Below, in pieces: positions 10,517-17,511 of a stretch of DNA of 64,000 bases; position 1 is the first letter of the stretch, and each line of letters starts with the position of its first letter. The notes below the pieces were generated by a model. That model was not told the DNA's origin. It saw nothing but the letters and a program-made list of their open reading frames with translations, and ran no database searches. The translations under genes and the position numbers were made by a program. This DNA comes from Variovorax sp. CF079 (GTDB taxonomy: Bacteria; Pseudomonadota; Gammaproteobacteria; Burkholderiales; Burkholderiaceae_C): contig NZ_FMZU01000003.1 in the NCBI RefSeq assembly GCF_900101545.1, forward strand, positions 124,001-188,000. Reading direction: 5' to 3'.

Positions 10517-10817
10517 GGGGAAAAAAGGAAAAGGGTGAATGAGCTTGTGTGGCACTCGCCACGCGCGGTGTGCCCCGCCTACAGCGGCGGCCAGATGCGA
10601 GACGGTGCGACGGCTATGAACGAGCATGAGGTCGCCACACGCTCAAATTGCGAGCCGAGAGGCGCACTCGCCGGGCATCGATGGACCCCCAGGCAGGCAG
10701 TCGATGGGGTGCCCACCCCGTCATTCGCCTGATCTCCGTTCCTCGCTCCCATTGCATATTCGCTCCTTGTTGCCGTTCGAGACTTAAATCTAACGACTTA
10801 CTAGCTCAAATAACGAG
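10517..10817. other. Intergenic region upstream of the phosphoesterase gene
   Basis: A 301-bp gap between the WYL regulator stop and the phosphoesterase start. The part near 10740-10810 is more AT-rich than its surroundings and is the likely place for the promoter of the phosphoesterase/SMC/recCB genes. I see no convincing ORF, hairpin with T-run, or repeat. Confidence 0.4.
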
Positions 10818-11807
10818 CTACCCGGCATCCTTCTGTGCGGAGAGCATTTCCCAGGCGTTCCGGGTCCGGCTTCGAACGATCTCCGCGACCTTTCCCGTGT
10901 CCGAAACGATCGAAACCTCGCCTGCGTGACGCAAGATGTCCATGGCCAGCTCGGTCGGATCCGAATAGGGAATGGCCAGCTGGTAGCGACCATCGGCGTG
11001 CAGCTGCCCTTTCTGGTTCGGATGCCACTCCTCATGCCTGACCCACCGCGCAGCCTGGGGACTGAACATCAGCGTGACCCAGTCGACCCGGTCGCCTGCG
11101 TAGATGCCGTACCCGCCGTCCATTTCGGACTCGACCTGCTTCACCGGCACGTCCTTGGCCCTGGATCCCGTGTCGGTCGCGTCCTCGATCGCATCCAGCG
11201 CGAACCGAAGCAAGCGCTCTCGTGAATGGCACCAGGCATCGAGATACCAGGTATGTCGATAGTGAATGAGGCGCTGGGGCGAAACATCACGTTGGCTGGC
11301 GACCCCTCGACCTCGCGTGAGATAGCGCAGATGAAGACGCCGGCGCTTCAGCAAGGCCTCCCCGATCAATTCAAATACGTGGGAAGGCACCGGCCGTCTT
11401 GCCAGGCCGATGATCTTGACCCGCTTCAGCAAGACCTTGATGTCGGAGTCCTTGCCGAGCATCTGATGAATACGGTCCAGCAGCGGCTGGAGATGTCGGC
11501 TGATCACACCGTCGGAACCGAGATCGCCGAGCAGTTGATTGATCATCAGCAGCGAAAACAGCTCTGGCTCACTGAACCAGAGGCCGGGGAGCTCGTGCCT
11601 TTGCCCGCGGTACTCCTTGCCGAACCGATAGCCGTTCAGCGAGCGGTCATACTCGATCGGTGCGCCCAGACGGTCCCGCAGGTAGTCGAGGTCGCGCTTC
11701 AGCGTGGCTGGCGAGACCTCCAACTCATCCAGCAGTGTCTGAAAACTCACGTGCCCGCGGTTACGGATCAGCATCTCGATCTTGTAGACGCGGGCAGTTT
11801 TTGTCAT
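10818..11807 (-). CDS. WYL-domain transcriptional regulator (YafY/DeoR-like HTH)
   Basis: A 329-residue regulator. An N-terminal winged HTH (residues 1-60, with FQTLLDELEVSPATLKRDLDYLR) is followed by a WYL domain containing the motif HTWYLDAWC, with the conserved arginines of the ligand pocket. A C-terminal WCX-like extension follows (VRHEEWHPNQKG to the end). WYL proteins often sense nucleic-acid ligands and control defence or DNA-damage loci. It lies upstream of, and co-directional with, the phosphoesterase/SMC/recCB genes, so it is a candidate regulator of them. The ATG at 11807 gives the usual family start. Confidence 0.88.
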   Translation of the reverse strand: MTKTARVYKIEMLIRNRGHVSFQTLLDELEVSPATLKRDLDYLRDRLGAPIEYDRSLNGYRFGKEYRGQRHELPGLWFSEPELFSLLMINQLLGDLGSDGVISRHLQPLLDRIHQMLGKDSDIKVLLKRVKIIGLARRPVPSHVFELIGEALLKRRRLHLRYLTRGRGVASQRDVSPQRLIHYRHTWYLDAWCHSRERLLRFALDAIEDATDTGSRAKDVPVKQVESEMDGGYGIYAGDRVDWVTLMFSPQAARWVRHEEWHPNQKGQLHADGRYQLAIPYSDPTELAMDILRHAGEVSIVSDTGKVAEIVRSRTRNAWEMLSAQKDAG

Positions 11808-12198
11808 TCGCGGTTCCAGTCCCTCATCATCTGAGGGCCAGGAACTGTAGCTGCAACAACGAAGTTGCTCCGCTTCGTCCCGTGCAGATCCGGTATTTTT
11901 TTACGCATCCGATCGCCAATCGCGATCACACCTCAATCAGGCCTCGCCGCCGCCCACGCCAGAGGATGCGTGACGATTTACGAGCGGGATCCGACACAAG
12001 GGCCCACATGCGCCACGACGATCGGTGCCCGCACTGTCGCCCCGCGAGCTTCCGGCCAGCGCCGATGTAGCTCGGCCTACCACACGCGCCATCATGCAGT
12101 GGTCGTTCACGATGGTCAGCGATCCCTTGCGGAATCTCCATGGCGCGTGAATAACCACTTGTTGACTGCCCGGTTTGCGTTTGGCCTTTGTTAGGAAC
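11808..12198. other. Intergenic region between WYL regulator and AlpA-like gene
   Basis: A 391-bp divergent intergenic stretch. It must hold the promoter of the WYL gene (leftward) and of the AlpA-like gene (rightward). A TTGACT hexamer near 12162 could be a -35 box for the latter but would lie close to the start codon. The short ORFs inside have no recognisable content. Confidence 0.35.
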
Positions 12199-12645
12199 AT
12201 GGGCACGCATAGGATGGTCGACATTTCGGAATCGAAGCCAATGGACTGGGACGCTAACAACCTCGCTCTCGAAATTGAACGAACCGAACTTTTGCGCCGC
12301 CACACCCAAGAGCGCCTGAAGCAGCTGAACGAGCTCTCAGAGATGCTTCGCGATCACCTCAGGCGCATCAACCGTACACGCGATGTTGAAAGGGCTCGAA
12401 TGCAGAAACTGGCCGTGGCAGAGACATCCCCTCGAAATGCCTCAAATCAGTCAATGCTGAGTGCCGATCACATTTTGCGCCGCAAGCACCTCAAGCCCGC
12501 CACCGGGCTGTCACCTTCCACAATCTACAGGCTGATTGCCAGCGGCGAGTTCCCGCCGCCCGTGAAGCTTGGGATCAAGGCCGTGGGCTGGCTCAAGAGC
12601 GACGTCGACGCCTGGCTGGCGGGACGCCAGGCGCTCGTCTCTTGA
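12199..12645 (+). CDS. AlpA-family phage/island regulator with N-terminal extension
   Basis: A 148-residue protein. The C-terminal 60 residues form an AlpA/MerR-like HTH: a short lead (ADHILRRKHLKPATG), the recognition region LSPSTIYRLIASGEFPPPVKLG, then GWLKSDVDAWLAGR. AlpA proteins are normally about 70 residues; the extra N-terminal part is charged and probably helical. They usually activate excision or integrase genes of prophages and islands. I chose the ATG at 12199 because AGGA lies just upstream; a TTG at 12175 and an ATG at 12241 are in frame. No intact integrase is adjacent, so it looks like a remnant of a mobile element. Confidence 0.72.
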   Translation: MGTHRMVDISESKPMDWDANNLALEIERTELLRRHTQERLKQLNELSEMLRDHLRRINRTRDVERARMQKLAVAETSPRNASNQSMLSADHILRRKHLKPATGLSPSTIYRLIASGEFPPPVKLGIKAVGWLKSDVDAWLAGRQALVS

Positions 12646-12804
12646 AAGGTCAGAACTCGCTCGCCATTGCCACTACACAAGGAAGACGATTGCAGAGATC
12701 AAGGAATCGCGAGCCTCCCGCCTGCAGAGGAGCTGGAAGGGCGGCCTGAAACCGGTGGAGGGACTGGACCCGCCGAGATTGCCAAGACGCCTGCCCTGAT
12801 CGAC

Positions 12805-12837
12805 AAAAAAGTCCGGACGGCAGTGAGCCCTCCGGAC
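12805..12837 (-). terminator. Rho-independent terminator after tRNA-Arg
   Basis: Read on the minus strand, GTCCGGA (12837-12831) pairs with TCCGGAC (12817-12811) and is followed by six T residues (12810-12805). It lies 6 bases past the tRNA 3' end, so it is its natural terminator. Confidence 0.8.
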
Positions 12838-12842
12838 GTAGA

Positions 12843-12917
12843 TGGTCCCGCCGCCAGGAATCGAACCTGGATCTCAGCCTTCGGAGGGCCGAATTCTATC
12901 CATTGAAATACAGCGAG
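12843..12917 (-). tRNA. tRNA-Arg (anticodon CCG)
   Basis: On the minus strand the T-arm CCAGG-TTCGATT-CCTGG, an anticodon stem CGGCC/GGCTG with loop CTCCGAA, and a D-loop with GG plus A20 are all visible. The loop places the anticodon as CCG, reading CGG. A20 and C35 agree with arginine identity. The acceptor stem CTCGCTG/CGGCGGG pairs fully with two G-T wobbles, the discriminator is A, and CCA is encoded. The weak D-stem is slightly unusual. tRNA genes like this are common island integration sites, and an AlpA gene lies beside it. Confidence 0.85.
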
Positions 12918-13384
12918 ATGGGGTCCGGCCAGTGACCAGAGCATTCTATTATCGCTCATCTGGCCGCGCCCTTGCAGGGGCGCTTTGGCGGCCGTGGGCG
13001 CGCGATCCAACCCAGGTCGGCCCATGGGCGGGTACCTGGCGTCCCGACGAAGTCATCAGCACGGTGCACGTTTCGCCAACTGCTAACCAAACTTTCAGAG
13101 CGCTTGTTGATCTGATACTTCTGAGGAAAGTAGTGCATGTACAGGTGACCTTCATGCGATGCAGCGCTTCGATGCCTGGCCGGCCGCATGGCGCAATCGC
13201 TCTGGACATCACGAACGAATCACCTTGAATGCCGCGGGAGGGGGCATTCGATGCGCTTCTGACAACTAGGCCAGTCGGTCCACATCCTGCCTGAGATCGA
13301 ACGACTCCTGTGACAAAACAACCATGAAGTGCTGTTGGAATGCGTGACAACTAGCCATTACCTTGCGCACACAACTTCCATACG
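12918..13384. other. Intergenic region left of the three-gene operon
   Basis: A 467-bp stretch between the tRNA and the first gene of the unknown operon. It must contain the promoters of both. The only ORFs are antisense or out of frame and have no recognisable domain. No terminator or integrase trace is visible. Confidence 0.35.
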
Positions 13385-14029
13385 ATGGCGTCTCACGCGA
13401 CCTCTTGCAAATGTCCGGAGCATTCTGAAATGCCATCTCGCAACGATCTAACAGTTTCCGATATAGCTAGCGCGCATGACGAGGTGCTGCCGTACATTGG
13501 CGACCAGCATTTGGTCTTCGCTCGGCTCCTCGACTCGATTTCCTACTGCCAGGGCCTCGGCTCGTCAGCGTGGTCACTCACCCTCCTGGATACCGGGTTT
13601 CGACTAAACGTCGGCCCCATCGAAGCCATGACCTGCACCTTCACGCAGTGGCGCGCAGAGGAGTTCAAAACTGAACAGGACATTACGTTCGTCACGCTGC
13701 GTCTCTTGTTGGCGGGCGCCGACTGCTTGGAACGGATTTCGTCAACTGAGGAGCATGGTGAAATTTCGGAGATGGACTACCGCTCGGTTGGGGAGAAATG
13801 CTGGTGCTATAGCGGTGTCTTTCACCCCGCCACCAATGAGATGACCGACCCCAGCCGCCTTGTCGTCGAAGGGCACTTGGCGCAGATGCGTGACAACCAT
13901 TACAGATTCCTAAAGCTAGCCTGCCACACTTCGACCGGCAAACTCAGACAACGATCAAACTTTGCACAGCATCATTGCGAGGCTCTTTTTGCTTACGCGC
14001 AGCGCGTGGGCAAGGGTGATCAGCTATGA
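13385..14029 (+). CDS. Unknown protein, first gene of a three-gene candidate defence operon
   Basis: A 214-residue protein I do not recognise. It is soluble, without a signal peptide or membrane segment. It has a Cys-His cluster at the very N-terminus (CKCPEH), which may not be translated: an internal ATG at 13430 has GGAG nine bases upstream and is an equally good start. The rest is mixed, with aromatic and acidic stretches. Its stop overlaps the ATG of the next gene (ATGA), so it is translationally coupled to it. Base composition is less GC-rich than the catabolic half of the window, which suggests transfer. Confidence 0.6.
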   Translation: MASHATSCKCPEHSEMPSRNDLTVSDIASAHDEVLPYIGDQHLVFARLLDSISYCQGLGSSAWSLTLLDTGFRLNVGPIEAMTCTFTQWRAEEFKTEQDITFVTLRLLLAGADCLERISSTEEHGEISEMDYRSVGEKCWCYSGVFHPATNEMTDPSRLVVEGHLAQMRDNHYRFLKLACHTSTGKLRQRSNFAQHHCEALFAYAQRVGKGDQL

Positions 14030-14718
14030 AGGTCATCAAAACCTATGATCAACTCGAAGAGCTAGGGCGAACTCGGCTCTCGCCGAACTTCTACATGCGT
14101 GATTTCTTGTACAGTGAGATTGCTGCGTGGCACGGATTGCGAAACGTGCCCGACCACCCGGAGGTCGCGATTGAAGTTGGTCGCCAGCTTTGCAGCCAGT
14201 TGCTTGAGCCTTTGCAGGCTACCTTCGGGCGCCTCGAGATCCGCTCTACGTATCGATCGCCGACAGTCAACGACTTCGGAAACAAGAACAAACTAAATTG
14301 CGCGAACAACGAATCGAACTATGCGGGGCACATTTGGGACTATCCCGATGCCAATGGCAAACGTGGTGCCACAGCATGCATCGTAATCCCTTGGCTGGTC
14401 GATCACATCGAAAGCGGTGGCAAGTGGACGGACATGGCCTGTTGGATTCATGACCATCTTCCTTACAGTTCCCTCTGTTTTTTTCCCAAGCTCGCGGCGT
14501 TCATCATCAGCTGGCATGAGACGCAGGCCCGGCGCATTGATAGCTTTGCGACTCCGAAGGGCTGCTTGACGCGACTTGGCATGTCGAACCATGGGGGTCG
14601 CACAAAGACAAGTACGTTGGGTTCCCGCTGCCGAAGATCGAGTGCAACACAGTGGGCAGCTTTCTCGGCCCTAGACCACGCGACCACAGATCGAGTGAGT
14701 CACGAAAAGCGGACCTAG
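14026..14718 (+). CDS. M15-peptidase-like protein, apparently frameshifted near its C-terminus
   Basis: The frame encodes 230 residues. Residues 15-190 resemble a D,D-peptidase M15-like fold: RLSPNFYMRDFL, LLEPLQATFG, IRSTYRSPTVN, NYAGHIWD, IHDHLPYS and ISWHE. This assignment is by pattern, so distant. After GMSNHGG the frame turns into Arg/Ser-rich residues. In the frame entered by adding one G to the G-run at 14593-14597, the sequence reads SHKDKYVGFPLPKIEC and continues to a TGA at 14769-14771, which overlaps the ATG of the next gene as TGATG. The ancestral gene therefore most likely ended at 14771. It is coupled to the upstream gene by ATGA. Function unknown; cell-wall cleavage or a peptidase effector are possibilities. 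Confidence 0.6.
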   Translation: MKVIKTYDQLEELGRTRLSPNFYMRDFLYSEIAAWHGLRNVPDHPEVAIEVGRQLCSQLLEPLQATFGRLEIRSTYRSPTVNDFGNKNKLNCANNESNYAGHIWDYPDANGKRGATACIVIPWLVDHIESGGKWTDMACWIHDHLPYSSLCFFPKLAAFIISWHETQARRIDSFATPKGCLTRLGMSNHGGRTKTSTLGSRCRRSSATQWAAFSALDHATTDRVSHEKRT

Positions 14719-14770
14719 CGCCGAAAGAGGGTCCTAGTTCAGAGGACCTCCGCTACTCGACCGAATTGTG

Positions 14771-15376
14771 ATGCAGTCCAAAAAATCCTGTCAGAGCCCA
14801 ACCGCTCAAGAAGCCGAAATCTCGGCACTGAAGCTCCGTGTGCTGCAGTTGGAAAAAGAGGTCGAGTTTCTTCGCTATCACCCAACACTTGCCCAAGGTC
14901 TAAAAGGCGAACGGTTCATCTGCCAAATCACTGAAGGTATAGCTACGTCTTTGAACGCAAGGTTTGATGTGAAGAGCAAGGGGGGGCTGAAGCTAGAGGT
15001 GAAGTTCAGCAAGCTGCATTCACCGGAAAAATCGGCCCTCGATACGAAGCGCTGGTCTTGGAGTAAGCCAATGGGGTGGCTCGACAAAGGTAAGGACTAC
15101 GATTTTTTACTGCTTGTGGGAGATAAGGACTACCGCTTCGAAGACCAATATGTTGATGATTCACCATACGTAGTCTTCTTAATCCCGTCGGCTCGAGTTC
15201 ATCAAACTATCGTGTCGGGCAAAACTATTGGTGCAAATATTAATCTCACGACAAATTTTTCAAGCGTCCGATCAGTTCCAAGCTTACGAGTGATCGACCA
15301 CATGGTTGGATTTTCCCTTGTTGCCGAATTACTTGAAAAGGCGGTGCCTCGTTCGGTCCCAGACTCCTCCCGCTAA
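14771..15376 (+). CDS. Coiled-coil plus PD-(D/E)XK-nuclease-like protein
   Basis: A 201-residue protein. Residues 10-35 form a coiled coil (EISALKLRVLQLEKEVEFLR). The middle fits a PD-(D/E)XK nuclease core: a helix with GERFICQITEG, then FDVKSKGG with a candidate aspartate, then LKLEVKFSK giving E-x-K. KDYDFLLLVGDKD follows as a core strand. This is pattern-based, not a profile hit. The ATG at 14771 was chosen because it overlaps the restored stop of the upstream gene (TGATG); a GTG at 14768 is also in frame. It is the last gene of the operon, and its base composition is clearly more AT-rich than the chromosome-like genes. Confidence 0.6.
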   Translation: MQSKKSCQSPTAQEAEISALKLRVLQLEKEVEFLRYHPTLAQGLKGERFICQITEGIATSLNARFDVKSKGGLKLEVKFSKLHSPEKSALDTKRWSWSKPMGWLDKGKDYDFLLLVGDKDYRFEDQYVDDSPYVVFLIPSARVHQTIVSGKTIGANINLTTNFSSVRSVPSLRVIDHMVGFSLVAELLEKAVPRSVPDSSR

Positions 15377-15398
15377 TTGCGCGGCTTGGGACCGTCAT

Positions 15399-15848
15399 TT
15401 AAGCTCTCGTTGCATCGGAATCAGGGTAAGCGATCATTAAGGAAGGTCTGCAGAACGCGCATCGCGACTGCCATTGATCGAACATGAAGCGCAGACACGC
15501 CACCCTGAGCGTTGATTCGCGCTCCGAAGGTTGCTGGGCGAGGCGGCTTGAGGCCGCTTCTCGCGCATTGGCTGCGCAGCGGACGCACTCATCCCTGGGG
15601 TACAGCGGCACGTCGTGCAGCGCCTCTTCCACCGCCGGGTCGCTCAAGCCGAACCATTGCTGCAAGTAATGAATGCGCAGCATGGTCTCCACCGGCATCG
15701 GCGGCCGGCCCGTCTTCGCGCGCGGGCAGTGCGGCTCGACGATCTGCACCAGCGCGGCCCACGGCACCACGCGCTCCATCTCTTCGAGGAACTCGCGCTT
15801 GCGCGTCTTCTTCGTCGACAGGTTCAGGCCCAGTCCAAGTTGCTTCAT
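15399..15848 (-). pseudogene. IS5-family transposase, N-terminal fragment
   Basis: The first about 80 residues read as the N-terminus of an IS5-type transposase (MKQLGLGLNLSTKKTRKREF, then VPWAALVQIVEPHCP, TMLRIHYLQQWFGLSDPAVE, LHDVPLY). After that the sequence changes to unrelated residues and stops at 15399. The DDE catalytic part is missing, so the element is truncated, probably by recombination. The right IS end lies at about 15849-15895, where sequence typical of an IS5 terminus starts. Confidence 0.75.
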
Positions 15849-15857
15849 GGCTTCACG

Positions 15858-16004
15858 TCATGCAAGGCGCGGGCCTGTTTTGCAGATGTTCCCTAACAGC
15901 GCGAGTTCTCTCGCGCCTGCCGAGCTGGGCCAAGACCAAACCAGCGAAATCGCGATCGCCGCGAGCAAGGTTGCGCCGATTCTCCGGTTGCACATCGATC
16001 TCAT
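15858..16004 (-). pseudogene. Possible 5' end of a secreted-protein gene truncated by the IS remnant
   Basis: From the ATG at 16004, which has GAGG five bases upstream on the minus strand, the reading frame gives a good signal peptide: MRSMCNRR, a hydrophobic core (IGATLLAAIAISLVWSW), then SSAGA as a likely cleavage site. It then runs into the IS end and stops after 48 residues. This looks like the surviving start of a gene cut by the IS insertion. It could also be chance. Confidence 0.3.
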
Positions 16005-16615
16005 GAGCACCTCGCTGGGTGTGATCGAGGAGTGGACGGCCAGACGACAGCCATCTGGCGACGTCACAGCAAAGCGTCCGCCAGCGGAAATCATACGTCG
16101 AACCTCACGTGCCCACGAATTCTTTGTGCGGCGCGCCTTCCGGGGCGCGAATCAGATCGATAGCAAAGATCGGCTAGACAAATTGCGCGTGCCACGGCTC
16201 CCTTGCCTCCTTTGGGCTCAAACAGGCTGTCTTCGAGCCGCCCGCAGTCCTCACGCGTCTTTTCGAGCTCGTGCGTCAAATAAGGGTAGTTGGACCGGCA
16301 GGAGTTGCAGGCGCATCGGGCCAACAAAAAGGTGCTATTAGTACAGATGACTAGATGACCGCGCCGCCGCATGGTCAAGTCAAAGTCATGACGGGCGAGC
16401 CTGCTGACGACCGTACGGGTGGGCCTGCCGCCTCGTTCGCCAGCTCGGAGCGGGCTCCGCCCTCCTTCTTCTCCCTGGCTCTCGAGAGAGTCGCTGTCAA
16501 TTCAGCAATTCAGCGTCAGTCATGAGCTCTCGCACCCTTGGGTGCCGTGATACGGTCGTGCGACATTGGATCCTCTACGATTCGTGTTGCATGCACCACC
16601 GAGGAGACGAGAAAG
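16005..16615. other. Gap with no recognisable gene
   Basis: A 611-bp stretch between the IS-truncated fragment and the nuclease-like gene. It contains short ORFs on both strands with no domain I recognise, and it must hold the promoter of the gene at 16616. Probably debris from earlier insertions. Confidence 0.35.
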
Positions 16616-17419
16616 ATGAGCGATCACCAGTTGAGAACCGTCAATGAGTCAGGCTTCCCACTACAGATTGCGGTTGAGCATCTGATTGCAACGCGGAAAC
16701 CAGGTGGCTGGCAGATTCGCTATGTCGAGCATGCTTGGCGGAGCGCGGACGGTACGCAGAACGGATTCATTGATCTCGTCATTCAGAACCCTTGGGACAC
16801 CGCGGTGATGGCCCTTGAGTGCAAGCGTGTGCGTGATGTTGATTGGATCTTCCTAACATCAAAAGGAACAGCAGCTCCTCGCCGACAGTGCAAAGCGTGG
16901 ATCACACGCTGGACAACGGCTTCTAACTTCAAGTTCCTTGGATGGGAGGAACTACCGATCGACCCGTCCTCACCGCAGGCAAGCATGTGCGTTGTCAGAG
17001 GACAGGCTGCAAATAGCCCCCGCCCCCTCCTGGAGCGAATTGCTAGTGAGGTGGTGGCCTCCACCGAGGCGCTCGCGCGTCAGGAATTGGAGTACCGGCG
17101 GGGTGAGGCGAGCGAGAGTTTCCGCGCGTACTTTAATGTGATTGTCACCACGGCCAGGCTGGTCATAGGCGAGTTCGACCCCTCAAAGATAGCGTTGGCA
17201 GACGGCGAGCTCATTGGAGGCAAATTCACCGAGGTACCACACGTTCGCTTCCGCAAGCAACTTCTCGACTCAGTACGACCGCTCACGCCGGCCGACTACT
17301 CTGATCAGAACGTAGCGGCGAGCCGCGAGAGCACCGTTATCGTGGTAAATGCAGACCACTTAGCCGAATTTCTTGCTGACTTCGAAATGGACGCAAACGG
17401 CGCAAACCGCTTTTTCTAG
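16616..17419 (+). CDS. PD-(D/E)XK-nuclease-like protein, solitary
   Basis: A 267-residue protein. Residues 14-75 fit a restriction-endonuclease fold: a helix with FPLQIAVEHLIATR, the strand RYVEHAW, then GFIDLVIQ with a candidate metal-binding aspartate, then MALECKR giving E-x-K. The C-terminal half is unassigned. GAGGAGA lies 9-15 bases upstream of the ATG at 16616, a strong ribosome binding site. It stands alone, convergent with the GTPase-associated operon 92 bp away. It may be an independent single-gene defence nuclease or the survivor of a larger cassette. The fold is assigned by motif only. Confidence 0.55.
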   Translation: MSDHQLRTVNESGFPLQIAVEHLIATRKPGGWQIRYVEHAWRSADGTQNGFIDLVIQNPWDTAVMALECKRVRDVDWIFLTSKGTAAPRRQCKAWITRWTTASNFKFLGWEELPIDPSSPQASMCVVRGQAANSPRPLLERIASEVVASTEALARQELEYRRGEASESFRAYFNVIVTTARLVIGEFDPSKIALADGELIGGKFTEVPHVRFRKQLLDSVRPLTPADYSDQNVAASRESTVIVVNADHLAEFLADFEMDANGANRFF

Positions 17420-17511
17420 CCAGTGAATCGTTGAAATTGCGTCCGCGTACCCGGATGATCTGAGTCAGTCGGTATAGGTGCATGCGACACGCACAGAACG
17501 GCAGCGAGAGA

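Noticed and set aside
12805..12837. Inverted repeat as possible attachment or operator site
   Set aside because: It is better explained as the terminator of the tRNA, with a T-run on the correct side.
12949..13350. 133-codon minus-strand ORF between tRNA and the operon
   Set aside because: No domain, no ribosome site, Ser/Cys/Arg-rich; it also would block the promoter region of the operon.
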